64,000 nucleotides of DNA from Isoetes taiwanensis (Eukaryota; Streptophyta; Lycopodiopsida; Isoetales; Isoetaceae), in NCBI GenBank assembly GCA_021234155.1, contig JAJEKV010000032.1, positions 1,830,783 through 1,894,782 on the forward strand, in the 5' to 3' direction. The translations under genes were made by a program, and so were the position numbers. This document shows, one piece after another, positions 1-13,190 of the stretch (its first letter is position 1; each line of letters starts with the position of its first letter). A model generated the notes under the pieces. That model did not search any database. It worked only from the letters and a program-made list of their open reading frames with translations, and was not told the origin of the DNA.

Positions 1-189
1 ATAAAGGAAAACGGTACCAGAAGGTTATTCGATACCTTTCCAATAATCCCAAGGTATGCATCACCACTCTTACAAATAGTTGTAAATTCACTTATTTTGG
101 TACTTATATGTTGCCTATAATTTATTCTATAGGTTAAAGTTGATGTTCCGTTGCAAGACACACAGCCTAATGGATTGATGGCTACACAT

Positions 190-1870
190 GCATTCATAGT
201 GATGATGTGATGCGAGTCCCGGTGTTTTACGAAAGCAGCAGCTGGAAGCATGTCGATGCGACATGGCCTCGATTTTGGAAAAGAACCACGTAACGCGGCG
301 CTTGGGCTCGCCACCGATGGCGTAGAAACTCATATGGTACACAATCATCGGATGGGGTTCAAAGGCGGCCGCTGATGATAGTGAACCAACATACCCCATG
401 GTTGTTGCTGATGAAGAGTGGGCACATTATGATGACTTTATTGGATACTCCGGATGAAAAACCAAGTAATTTAGATGTACCTAAGAATAATTGTGGATGA
501 GTTACTCCCTTTGTGGAACATGTATTCGTGTCACATGCCCATAAAATGACGCTTTTAATCTTTAGAGGTATACTATTGTGGACTATGCATGACTTTCCTT
601 GGTTTGCCGAAAGGGGTTCTGGTTTAAGACATCGGGTACTTCCCTTGCATGATATGTGGGGAAAAGTTAAAAGACCGCCACTCTAAGCATCCAAGAAAGT
701 AGTATACGAGGGTTTTAGGAAGCATTTGCCGCTCACGCACCCTTCCGAAAGCAACAGACACCCAGCACCGAGACTATACGTAACCACCGCTGCACTACCT
801 GCTACTTAGAATGGGGTGAGCTGCTGGGGATAAGAAGGAAGAGGGGAACCCAAGGGAAACCGTGGGGCACTGCAATGAGGAGGCCCTGTGAGCCGACCCA
901 GACAGTTGAGGATGAGGAATTACATGCTGGTGGCGAGGAAGCCACTTGAGGAGGAAGTCTTACCCGCCAATATGAAAAGGAAGTCTGCTTTTTATAGACT
1001 ACCATATTGGACCACCCCATCGATTCAACACCTTTAGACCCGGCTGCATATCTTCAAGAACGTGGGAAACTCTTTTGTGGAAGCATGTATTTGGTCAAAA
1101 GACACACAAACAATGCTGTGGATGGACCTTAAGGTAAGTAATAAAAGAAAGAGGCATGGATCCGAGGTGAAGGGCAACCATCTCTAAGAAATGGGTTATT
1201 GCTAGGCTGACCATCGAGCTATTTATGATGATTTAAGGGTCTAGAATTAACCGTTACATGCAATCATTGCTAACCGCATTCACAAGTAGTGGAGCCGATC
1301 GTTAAAGTCCCAAGGATCGGGTATAAGTTCTGTGGCTGTACAAGAAGTCCACATATATATGCACTACTATAAATGTAACCCATAACTTATATTTGGTGTT
1401 TGATCATGCGCTCTTCATGCCCCGACCTTTTAGGGGAGTTTGTACAAGGGACCATTGAGGCAATGGGCGCCCCATCAAAGGTCATAAGGTTGTTACCCAT
1501 GTTGATTTAGTGTCCCCCGCTCATTTATTTGTGCCAAGTTTTGCTTGACCTCATATGCATGTGTAAAAACTATACCGAAGACTAAATTGAAGAGATGAAA
1601 GTGAAATTAAGGTGAGGTACGTTGCTTGTTGGAGAAGGAGTTTCCTACGAGCTTGACACCAAACCCATCTTTTGGTACATCTTATCGAGGAAGTGGAGTC
1701 ATGAACCGTATACATGATGGATGTTTTTCGAAAGGTTTATGAAGTTATTGAAGGATATGGTGCGCCAAAGAGCACGCCTCAAGGTAGTATGGCAGAGGGA
1801 TGGCTTGGTAAAGAGTCACTTTTCTATATGATGTAATATATTTCGCCAGACATCCAGATGCACCCCGGCC
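190..1870 (+). pseudogene. CACTA (En/Spm) TNP2-like transposase relic
   Basis: TNP2 is the DNA-cutting transposase of plant CACTA elements. Read on the + strand with frame changes, conserved TNP2 blocks appear in the family's order: PRNAALGLATDG at 286-321; FRGILLWTMHDFP at about 561-600; KHLPLTHPFRK near 718-750; LPYWTTPSIQHL at about 1,000-1,037, then after one in-frame TAG a stretch with FKNVGNSFVEACIW; HDHALFMP near 1,400-1,425; and EGYGAPKSTPQGSMAEGWLGKES at about 1,750-1,815, the counterpart of the family's R-x-RPEGSMAEGY block. Block order and spacing fit the family; the assignment is from memory of those motifs. At least four frameshifts or stops make it non-functional. The CACTA terminal inverted repeats are not visible, and the left end may lie outside the window. 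Confidence 0.72.
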
Positions 1871-3729
1871 ATGGAGTGATGAAGGGGACTAGAAGATTGT
1901 GGGGGTAGTGGTATACAATGGTATGCAAGTCATTTCCGCCTGATATGATCATTAAGGTTAATCAATTTCTTCTTTACAATTCCTAAGTATAATTGGGTCG
2001 GCAAATGGATTGCTCGGGCAGTGAGAACGCAGCGAAAGAAATGGAAGAGAAGAGGCATGAATGGAGACGATATAATAGACGCAGCCTGTGACTCGATGGA
2101 TATGAACCCTGCCGACAAGATGGAAAGAGAGAATGGGGTACTATGTGCTTTGACCGATGCATATCACAAGGGGAAAGTATATTACAAATGAATGGGCACG
2201 AGACAAGGTGTCAAGTGAAAGGTAGTTGCAACAAATTATGTTGATGTGTCAAATCGAGTATTTTCTTTTGATGTTATCAGATCTATTGACATTACGGTGC
2301 TTTGATAAAGATATATCTTACTCCCGATATGGTGGTGGCTGGGACCCACTATCGTGTGAGTTCTCTTTGACATAACAGAAGTACTCAGGATCGGGCGTGA
2401 GTCATGGCATCATTCACTTATGGAGTTTCAATCAAGTGTTGCCGATCAGAATCGCCGTGAAGCCACCGATTGGGCTCTGGGAGGTTAAAGTGACTATGTA
2501 CGAGTGGATGTTGCGGCAATTTTAAGACCTTCATTCGACGCCGATTGGTTTGACCTTCAATTAAGGGGCCAGCCCACAAGAAAAGCATGATAGAACAAGT
2601 GGCTTTTCGTCAAGGCTAACTCTAGCAAGATGTACCCCGTGGTAGTGAGACGCTTGTCCTTCCGCATAACCCGTGAATGTGCACACACACATACACATAT
2701 CCACTTCAAAAATTTAGACCATCAATATCAATCTCACGCCCACCTTCTTGGACTGTGATTTTTCTTTACCGACGATAAGACCCAACATGGTGGTTTATCA
2801 TACAACCACACCGAGGGACGTTTCAATATTCCAAGGTGTTGTGCTAGAGGAGCCAATAACGGGCCTCAAGAGCCCTCCGCAGATCAAGGCATTCAAACCT
2901 CAATTTGAAACGAGCATCAAGAGGTTGGACCACCAAATTTCATGCAAGATCTACACCAGAGTATTCCACTCTAAATACGATGTATTGCATTTACGTTAAA
3001 TGTTGGTAATAAGCAATAATGACGACTCCTAGTTAGCACCTAGAGGAGACGCATCATTAAATTTATATGTCAAATATTATGCACATCCTCAAAGGTAATC
3101 CTTCGATAGGCTATGTCTATTGGTCTTCGCGGTGCACAAAACCCATTCAATTCAATTCTTTTTCTCCTCCCTTTAAAGCATACATTATACCTGAGGAATA
3201 AAGAACGGTTGGAACATGGGCTCAAAGAAGCCACATAGGCTCAAGCATCGTCTCTAGACTAGAACATGCAAAGAGTCTTCAATGGTATCTTAGTTACTTC
3301 CGATTTTCTCTAATCCCAAAACCGTTGCCACCACCAAGTTAACCCTCGATCATTGCTTAATTTGATGCTATCCACTAGCTCGCTAGGATCACCCGCTCTG
3401 GGTACTTTCAAATGTATAATAATAATGGTATTTTGTAGGTGAACAAGTCCAAATACATAGAGTGAAGCATGAGGAGCCTATAGACGTTGAACGGTAGTGC
3501 TGCCACTCTTAGGGTCGAACATACCTAGGTTCAAACAAGCCTCTTAGGCTCAAGCATTGTCTAGGCTCAAACATGCCCCAAAGATCAAACATGTACACAA
3601 ATAAAAATAAAATAGTTAAACCATCGCTTATATTCAACACGTGCCGGTGACAAGACAGATTGACGTCAGATGCACGATACGTACGACGCTTAAAACACAT
3701 TTCTTAGTTGGTGAATATGAGTGTGGTCT
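1871..3729. other. Unassigned spacer between CACTA relic and satellite array
   Basis: No gene recognised. The left part (to about 2,650) may be the decayed distal part of the CACTA element, since it follows the transposase without a visible boundary, but I find no further convincing TNP2 motif. An 83-codon open frame at 2,748-2,999 (+) has no recognised domain. The right part contains short repeated phrases of the type 'ggctcaa(g/a)ca' around 3,230-3,590. Confidence 0.4.
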
Positions 3730-6700
3730 TCGTCACATGTAACTTGGTCCTTGTGGCAAGTCGACGCCTGAGTCCATTGGCGGAGCTAAATCGCGGCCCG
3801 GGAGAGGGGAGGGCGCCCGTCTGTATTCCTGTGGCCTTTGGGGAGGGAAATTGGGCAAGCAAATGGGATTTAGGGTCCGTGGCTCAAGGCCACCACTCCC
3901 ACTCCACGCCAAGTCACGCCAAGGTCCCGAATTTATTATGAGAGGGCCTAGAAACCCCGTGGGTTGCCGTGTTCTAGAAGGGTTTGGCGCTTTGGGGCCG
4001 AGACTTGGTCTCAAGGCATCTATTGCAGTCGCACGAGAATAGCTTTGAGCAAGTGAACCGACTAACGGAGTTTGGCCTGTCCTCCCGATGTGGTGCAGAA
4101 GTTTGGGGCCATAAGGAAAAGACATTCATAAATTCAATTAATGCATTGCATTTAAAATACTGACACAAATGGAATCCTAATCCATTTCCAGCACACACAG
4201 CCCAATTTTCTAAATTTTCTGAGAAGGTCTAGCCAAAGCGTTATTAGAATCCGCCGGGCGTTTCGCCGCGTGTGGCAACCGAGCTGGCACCCTTCCCCAA
4301 GTCAAATCATGGAGGCTGTGACCAGCCGATCCCTCACAAGAGGGAGAGTCCGGACCCCAAGAGGCGGACCAAAAGTTCCCAGGCAGCTCCTTCCTCGGCA
4401 GCGCCCCGGGGCTGCGGCATCGCTAATGACCACCCTCCCAGAGCCCCGGCCTCCTCGGTCCGACCGCTGATCCTCCGGCTCGTGGGCCCTTCGTGAAGGC
4501 CCCAAAAGATTCCGGGGACGGCCCTCGGGAGAACTTGTCAAACCCATGGAAGCGCCCCGAGGCTCTCAGAAACCGGGCAGTTGTCTTGTCGCTCGGCATT
4601 GAGGCCCGGGAATGATAACCCGACTCGCCAAATCATTCGAATACAAATTCACCCTAGGGAGCAAGTTACAAGGTCGGTTTTGGTAAAGAAAGAAAACACT
4701 CACGCCCTCCACGACAAGATCCCGTGAGATCCACACATCCCAGCACTGACCACGCAGGTGATGGAAGTGAGCCACTGCTCGAGGCTCAGGTGGTCTCGCC
4801 ACTTCTGAATTGGGTCCCTGCGGCAACGCCGACGCTCGAGTCCATTGGCAGCAGTCAAACGCAATTCCCGGAGAGGGAGGTCGCCTGGGTCCGTCCCTCA
4901 GTGGCCTTGGGGAGAGGAAATTGTGGCAAGTGCCTCGTGGGATTTTAGTCCTGCTCCGCCAACACCTACCTGACGTTAAGTCACCAAGGCAAGGTCCCGC
5001 CCGACCGACAGGAGAGGGCCTCAAAACGAAACCCCGGGCTGCTGTAAACGTGGCTGGCCTGGCGCTTGGGGCCGAGACTTGGTCCTGCTGCACTGGGACT
5101 CCGCCGAGGAGCCGCACCGAGAATACGGAAAGCAAGGGAACTCACTTTGAGCGGAGTTTGGGCCTGTCCTCCTCCGGTAAGTAGAAGTCGGGGGCGCCAA
5201 GATATTCATAAATTAATTAATTAAAATTAAAATAATTCCCATTTTTTGCCAGCTGAATCCTAATCTATTTCCAAGACAAATCAATTTTCTAAATTTCTGA
5301 GAAGGTCTAGGCCAAGGGTTAGTGATTAGATCTGGCCGGGCAAAACCTGCCAGTGGGCAAACCGAGCTGCACCCTTCCCAAGCTGAACCGAGGCTGACCT
5401 TGCAGCATCCCTCACAAGAGGGAGAGTCCCACCCCTGGGCATGAGGCGGGATCCAAAGTCTCGAGGCACCTCGCGCCTGGCCAGACGCGAGATCAATTTC
5501 CGAGCTCCAAGGCTCCCTATCCGACTGCTGGATCTCCTGCCTGTGGGCCCCTCTTCGAAGGCCCAAAAAGACCCATCGCCTCGGGAGAACTTGTCAAACT
5601 GCGGGCGTCCCGGGAGGGTCACCAGAAACCAAATTATTGCCGGCACCGTGGAGGCTCTAATGGTATCCAAATCGTCTCTATCGCGAAGGAAATTACCTTA
5701 GGAGCAAGTTACAAGGGCTCAGTTTTGCAAAAAGAAAGAAACACTCACGCCCACGACAGAGTCCCATCCATCCTAGGCAACTGATCAATGCAGTGATGGG
5801 AAGTGAGCTACTTTGGCGCCTTGAGGTCGGTGGTCTCGCCACTAATCCTGGTCCCTGCAACGCCGACGCTTCCGAGAGTCCATCAGTGAAAGCCAAACGC
5901 GACCCGGGAGAGGGGAGGCTCATCTGCCCTGTGGGCCTGAGAGAAACGGGCGCGCCCGGGATTTAGGTCCGTGCTCGCCAACACCCCCACTCCACGGCCA
6001 GTCACGCGCAAGGCCCCGCCTGAATCTCCCATAAGAGAGGGGCCTCCAAAACGAAACCGGTGGGGCTGCTGTGCGTTCTAGCGTCGCGCTTGGGGTTTGT
6101 AGACTTGGGTCCGTTGCACTTGGGACTGCCGAGAAGCCGTTCTAGAACACGAGCAAGGAACCTGATTAACGGAGTTTGGGCCCGGCCCTCCGGCGGCAAG
6201 TAGAAGCTCTGGGCTTTTGGCAAAGGCAAGACATTCATAAATCAGCAATTAATGCATTGTACGAAAATAAATTACTTTTGCCGGGGCCTGATTCCTCCTA
6301 ACCCATCTCCTTATTGACACCTAATTTTCGAAATTTCTTGGGAGAAGGTCTAGTCAAAGGGTTAAGATTAGAATCCACGGCAGCCCGCTGTGGCAACCGA
6401 AATGGCACCCTTCCCAAGTCAAACGAGGCTGACCTTGCTGATCCCTCACAAGAGGAGATCCTGACCCCAAGAGGCGGATCCAAAGCTCCCGAGGCAGCCC
6501 GGGCAAATGCCTCGGGTCGTGACGCTTAATGACCACCCTCCCGAGCCCGGCCCCCATCTCACCACCGCTGGATCCTCCCGCTCAGGCCCCCGCAAAAGAC
6601 CTGTGACCCGGCCCCGGAGAACTTGTCAAACCGGGCGGGCGCCCCGAGGCCTACCAGAAACTGCAGTTGTCTCTGTCGCTCGGCACGAGGTCTTGAATGA

Positions 6701-8484
6701 GAATCGACCCTGCCAAATCGTCTCGAATGGCCCCTAGGGAGCAAGTCAAAGGCCTGCTTTGCAAAAGAAAGAAACACCTCACGCCTCTAGAAAAGTATCT
6801 GTGATCCACATCCCAGCCAATTGACTACAGTGATGGAAGTGAGCTACTCATGCTGGAGGCCTGTGGTCTTCGCCACTCTTTAACTTGGTCCCCTGTGGCA
6901 AACGTCGACGCTCGAGTCCATTGGCAGAGTCAACTGCACCTGGAGAGAGGGGAGGTCGCCTGGGCCCTGGGTCCCTGGCCTCGGGAGAGGAAATTCGTGG
7001 GATTTAGGGTCCGGCTCAAGGCCACCACCCCCACTCCACTGCTGTCGCCCCAAGGCAAGGTCCCGCCTAACCGACAGAGGGCCTCCAAAAACGTAAAACC
7101 CCTCAGGCTGCCGTGTTCCAGAAGGGTTTGGCGCTTGGGGGCCGGTAGACTCTGGTCTCACACTTGGGACCGGCCGAGGAGCCGCACTCGAGAATACTAA
7201 GCAAGGGGAACTCGGGACGGATGAGTTTGGGCCTCGCCCTCCCGATGTGGCAAGTAGAAGCTCAAAGGGCAAGACATTCATAAATTCGCAGAATTAATGC
7301 ATTGTACGAAAATAAATTGATTTCGCCACCGAATCCCAGAACCATTTCCAAAAGGATACCCAATTTTCTAAATTTAGGTCTAGGTCAAAGGGTTAGCATT
7401 AGAATCCGGCCGGGGCAGCCTGGGCTGGTAAGGGCACCAGCCGCACCTTCCCCAAGTCAAACGAGGCCAGACCTTGCGCCGATCCTCACAAGGGAGGAGT
7501 CCGGACCCCAAGAGGCTGGATCCAAAAAGTTCCCGAGGTGAAAGTTCTTCCTGCGTGCTGGGCCCCTGGCCGTGACGCTAACGACCACCCTCCCGAGTTG
7601 TGTTCCCTATCCGGGACTGCTGATCCTCCGTCAGGGCCCCTGAAGGCCCAAAAGATTCCAGATCGGTCCTGTGGAGAACTTGTCAACCGCTGGGCGCCCC
7701 GAGGCTCAAATACCAGAAACCGCAGTTGTCTTGTCGCCGCACCGGGGAGGTCTGAATGGCAACCGACTCCCCGCCAAATCGTCTCCCGAATGGCCAAATC
7801 AGTTTCAGGAGCAAAGCTACAAGGCTCAAGCCTTAAAAGAAAGAAACACTCACGCCTTCCACGACAAGATCCCGATCCACATCCCAGGGCCAATCACTCA
7901 CGAGGATGGAAGGGTGAGCCACCAGCCTTCTGGAGGCTCGGTGGTCTCAGCTGCTCTAACTGGTCTGTGGCAGCAACGCCGACGCTGCAGAGTCCCATTG
8001 CGCAGTCAAATCACATCTCTATAGAGGGAGGTCGCCCGTCCGTCCCTGTGGCCTCCTGGGAGAGGAAATCTCGGGGCAAGCAAATTGGGGAGCTCAGGGT
8101 CCGGTGCTCCTGCGCCACACTCCCACCGTCAAGGCCAAGCCGTACTTACGCGTCCCCCGACCCCACAAGGAGAGGGCTCCCCAAACGTAAAACCCAAAGG
8201 GTTGCTGTGTTCTAGGAAGGGTTTGTGCTTTTGGGGGCCGGTGGTGACTCTGGTCTCTTGCACTTGGGACTCAGCCGAGAAGCCGAGAATATGGAGCAGT
8301 GGGGAACCGACGATGGAAGGTTTGGGCCTGCCCTCCTCCTGGCAAGTAGAAGTTTGGGCGCTGGTAGTTGGCAAGATATCTAGCAATTCGCATTAATGCA
8401 TTGTATCAAAATAAATTCTGATTGCCAATGGATTCAACCCATCTCCAGCACATGCAATTTTCGAAATTTCGAGAAGGTCTAGGG

Positions 8485-8890
8485 TCAGGCAAGGTTAGCT
8501 AAGGTCAAAGGAATGGAGTCAGGGATCGTTGTACTTGGGGTTGACCTTGGCTCGCCGGACGCTATAGTACTCGGCCTTAAGATTGCATTGAGAATATAAA
8601 GATCATAACTATTAGAATGAAGATAAATGATTGAAGTAAAAGCATCATAACTACTAATGAAGATAAATGATTACGTAAAAGCAAAAGACTAGTATGTTAG
8701 TAGAGGTAGGGTTAGATTTGGTCGCTTGTGATGATGGTTGTGTTTCAAAGATTGCTATATATGGATAGCGAGAATGCTCCTTGTTCAATCTGACCGCTTC
8801 CTAAAGCTATTTGACATGGATGGCATAATTAACTTGTAATGAATCGACCAAAAGTGTTACAAATTCCGTGGGAGTTTTAGGGTCCCAGCC
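8485..8890 (+). repeat. Type-B monomer segment, first copy
   Basis: After the anchor at 8,375 the usual second half of the monomer is replaced by a different A/T-richer segment. It contains 'aatgaagataaatgatt' twice, then 'gcttgtgatgatggttgtg', 'aaagctatttgacatggatg' and 'ttaacttgtaatgaa'. It is followed by an extra partial copy of the 'ccaacaccccactcca...gttctagaagggttt' block before the ordinary monomer resumes near 9,030. Total spacing to the next anchor stays near 1,076 bp. Confidence 0.8.
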
Positions 8891-11800
8891 CGCGCCAACA
8901 CCCCACTCCATGTCAAGATACGGCAAGGTCCCACCAACTGACAAGGAGAGGGCTCAAACGTAAAACCCCGTGACTCTGCCGATTCTAGAAGAAGGGTTTT
9001 TGTTTTGGGAGCCGAAGTTTTTGCCCTCTCCGCCATGTAACTTGGTCCCTAGGGCAACGTCACTGCCTGAGTCCATTGGCGTAGTCAAATCGCAGCCTCC
9101 GGAAAGAGGGAGGTTTCCCATCCGTCCCTGTGGCCTTGGGGAGAGGAAATTCGGGGCAAAGGTACCTTCCCGGGATTTTAGGGTACGCGGGTTCCCAAGT
9201 GCCAACACCCCACTCCACGCTCACAAGGTCCCACTAACTGACAGGAGAGGGCCCAAAACGAAACCCCGGTGGGCTGCTGTGTTCTAGAAGGGTTTATGCT
9301 TTGGGGGCCGAGACTTGTCCGTTGCACTTGGGACTCGGGTCGAGGAGTCAGTACCGAGAACATGAGCAAGGAACCGACGTTTTAGCCAAATGGGCCTGTC
9401 CTCCTCCGATGTGGCAAGTAGGAAGTTTGGGGCGCTTTTGCAAAGGGCAAGACATTCATAAATTCGTTAATTAATGCATTGTACGAAAATAAATTTTATT
9501 TTTTTGCCGTACCGAATCCTAACCATTTCCGAAGACACAAACCCCACCCTTCTAAATTTTCTGGAGAAGGTCTAGGTCAAAGGGTTAAGACAGAACGGCC
9601 GGCGCTGGTGGCAAACCAGCCGGGCACCCTTCCCCAAGTCAACGAGGCTGCCAGACCTTGGGATCCCCACAAGAGGGGAGTCCCGACCCCAAGAAAGTGG
9701 ATCCAAAGTTCCCGAGGCAGCCTCTTCCGGGCACTGGCCCCGGGCCGCATTTCAATGACCACCCCCGAGCTCCGTTCCCCTATCCGACCTGCTGATCCCT
9801 CCGTCAGGGCCCTCTTCGAAGGCCCAAAAGATTCCAGACCGGAGAACTTGTCAAACCGCGGCGCCCCGAGGCTCACTTGTAGAAACCGCAGTTGTCTCTG
9901 CTGCTCGGCAATGGAGGCTCCTGGACGAATCGACCGCCTAAATCGTCCTAATGGCTAAATTACCCTTAGGAGCAAGTTACAAGGTCGGTTTTGCAAAAGA
10001 AAGAAACACTCACGCCTTCCACGATAAAGATCCCGTGAGATCCACATCTTAGGCCAATCGACTACGAGTGATGGAAGTGAGCTACTTACGCTCTTGAGGT
10101 CGGGTGGTCTCGCCACGGAACTTGGTTCCCAGGGCAACGCCGGGACGCTGTGAGTCCATTGGCAGTCAAATCGCGATTCCTGCAGAGGGAGGTCGCCCAT
10201 TCCCTGTGGCCTGGGAGAGGAAATGGGCAAGCACCGGGATTTTAGGGTCTCACTCAAGGCCACCCCCACTCCATCACGTTGTCACCAAGGTCCACCGAAC
10301 TGACATGAGGGCCTCCAAAACGTAAAACCCCGTGGGGTTGCCGTGTTCTAGAAGGGTTTGGCGCTTTGGGGCCGAGACTTGGGTCCAGCAGCTTGGGACT
10401 GCCGAGAAGCTGCACCGAATACGAGTAAGGGAACCTGACTTGAGCGGAGTTTGGGCCTCGCCCCTCCTCCGATGTGGCAAGTAGAGTTTTGGCCGCTTTT
10501 TGCGTTGGCAAGACATTCATAAATTCGCAATTACCTACTGTACGAAAATAAATTCCGATTTTTTAATAATTTCTTGATTCCTAACCCATCTCCAGCACAC
10601 ACCTAATTTTCAAATTTGAGAGCGTCTAGGCCAAAGGGTTAGTGATAGAACGGTCGGGGCAGCCCACAGGCAAACCGAGCTGCACCCTTCCCAAGTCAAA
10701 CGAGGCCGACCTGCGCCGATCCTCACAAGAGGGGAGAGTCCCACCCAAGAGGCGTGGATCCCCGAGGCAGCCCCTTCCTCGGGTAGCCCCTGGGTCGTGA
10801 TCAATGACTACCCTCCCGGGAGTCTTGCCTCTATCCGGACCGCTGATCCTCCGCTCAGAGCCCTCTTCTGAAGGCCCAAAAGATTCCAGATCGGAATGGG
10901 AGAACTTGTCAAACCATGGGAGGCCCCGAGGCTCGCCCCTAGAAACTAAGAAGAAGTCTTGTCGTTTGGGGAGGCTCCCTTGAATAGAATCGAATTCTGC
11001 CAAATCGTCCCGAATGGCGAAATTTCAATTTAGGAGCAAGTTACAAGGTCGGGTTTCTTGTAAAAGAAGAAACACTCACTCTCCGTGAGTGCATCCCGCA
11101 TCCACATCCTAGGCCAACGGGACCACGAGTGTGATGGAAGTGAGCCACTTTACGCCTTGAGGTCGGGTGGTCTCTCGCCACTTAACTTGGTCCCTGTGGC
11201 AACGCCGACGTTTCCGAGTCCACAGAGTCAGTCAAATCGCGATTCCCGAGAGGGAGGTCGCCTGTCCGTCCCTGGGTGGCCTTGGGGAGAGGAACGGGCA
11301 AGTGGGATTTTAGGGTCCGCAAGTCAAGGCCAACACCCCACTCCACGCTGTCAGGCGCAAGGTCCCGCCTGAACTGACAAGGAGAGGGCCTCTCCAAAAC
11401 GAAACCCCTGGGTTGTGTTCTAGAAGGGTTTGCATTTTGGGGGCCGAGACTTGGTCTCACAGACTTGGGACCGGCCGAGCCGCAGCCGAGAATACGGAGC
11501 AAGGGAACCGTGACGGAGCGGGAGTTTGGGCCGGTCCTCCTCCCCGATGCGGCGAAGTTTGGGGGCGCTGGTAAAGGGCAGGGCATATTCAGCAAATTCG
11601 CACTAATGTATCATCAAAATAAATTTCGATTGCCGCCTGAATCCTAATCCATTTCCAAAGACACAGCCCAAATTTTCTAAATTTCGAGAAGGTCTAGGTC
11701 AGCGTTAGTATTAGAACGGTTTCCGGCAAAATTTCGCTGTGGCAAACCGAGCCGGGCACCCTTCCCCCAAGTCAAACGAGGCTGTGATCTGGCAATGATC

Positions 11801-12811
11801 CCCCTCACAAGAGGAGAGTCCCACCCCAAGAGGCGGATCCAAAAGTTCCCGAGGCAGCCCTTCCTCGCGCCGGGCCTCGGGTCGTGACGCTAATGACCAC
11901 CCGAGCCCGGCTCCTATCTGACCGCTGGATCCTCCGGCTCAGGCCCCTCTTCGAAGCGGCCCATAAGATTCCGTGATCGGGTCCGGAGAACTTGTCAAAT
12001 CATGGAGCCCCGAGGTAGGTCGGCCTTTTGTAGAAACCGGGCAGTGTCTTGTCGTCGCACCGGAGGTTCTAATGGCAAATCGACCGCTAAATCGTCCCGA
12101 ATACGAATTACCCCAGGGAGTTACAAGGCTCCGCTTTGCAAAGAAAGAAACACTACCTTCCACGACAAAGAGATCCCGTGATCCACATCCCAGGGCCACC
12201 TGATCACGAGTGTGATGGAAGTGAGCTACTTTGGCGCTCTTGATCGGGGTGGCCTCCTCTCGCCACTTTAACTTGGTTCCCGTGGCAAATCTTCGGGACG
12301 CTAGGAGTCCATTGGCGTAGAATAAATCTCCATTCCCGGAGAGGGGAGGTCGCCTGTCCGTCCCTCAGCCTTGAGAGGAAATTCAAAGTGCGCTCCTGGG
12401 ATTTTTAGGTCTCAGGCTCAAGGCCAACACCCCCACTCCACGCTGTCACCGGCCAAGCAAGGTCCCTCCTTCGAACCGACAAGGCAGAGAGGGTTCTCCA
12501 AAACGAAACCTGAAGGCTGCTGTGTTCTTGCTGGTTTATGCTGGGGCCGAGACTTGGTCTCTTGCACTTGGGACTGCCGAGAAGTCATAAATTGAGAATA
12601 TGGAGCAAGGGGAACCGACGGAGCGGAGTTTGGGCCTGTCCTCCTCCTCGATGTGGCAAGTAGAAGCTCTGGGGCTTTTGCAAAGTGGCAAGACATTCAT
12701 AAATCTTCGCAATTAATGCATTGTACCTAAAATAAATTTCATTTTTGTTACCGATTCCTAACCTATCTCCAAAGAGACACGTTCTAATTTTCAAATTTTC
12801 GAGAAGGTCTA

Positions 12812-13190
12812 GGTCAAAGGTTAGCTGAAGGTCAAAGTGATGGAGTTTGTGGGATCGTTGTACTTGAAGGTTGACCTTTGCCTCACCGGATTATACTTGG
12901 GTCTAAGATTGCATCGAGAATATAAGCATCATAACTATTAGAATGAAGATAAATGATTACGTAAAAGCATCATAACTACTAGAATGGAAGATAAATGATT
13001 AAGGTAAAAGCAAAAAGACTAGTGCGGGTTGGGGTTAGATTTGGTTGCTTGTGATGATGGTTGTGTTTCAAAGATTTAAGGCATGCGTGGACAATGAATG
13101 CCCTTGTTCAACTGACCGCCCCCAAAGCTATTTGACATGGATGGCATAATTAATCTGTAATGAACTCCACCCGGGGCAAGCAACTTCCGG
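12812..13190 (+). repeat. Type-B monomer segment, second copy
   Basis: The same alternative segment follows the anchor at 12,692: the paired 'gaagataaatgatta' phrases with 'gcatcataactactag', 'gcttgtgatgatggttgtg' and 'aaagctatttgacatggatg'. It lies about 4.33 kb (four units) after the first B segment and shares the same extra block downstream, so the two B units are homologous and not independent insertions. Confidence 0.8.

Noticed and set aside
127-399. 90-codon - strand frame at the window start
   Set aside because: The complementary strand encodes a TNP2 block (PRNAALGLATDG), so this frame is antisense to the transposase.
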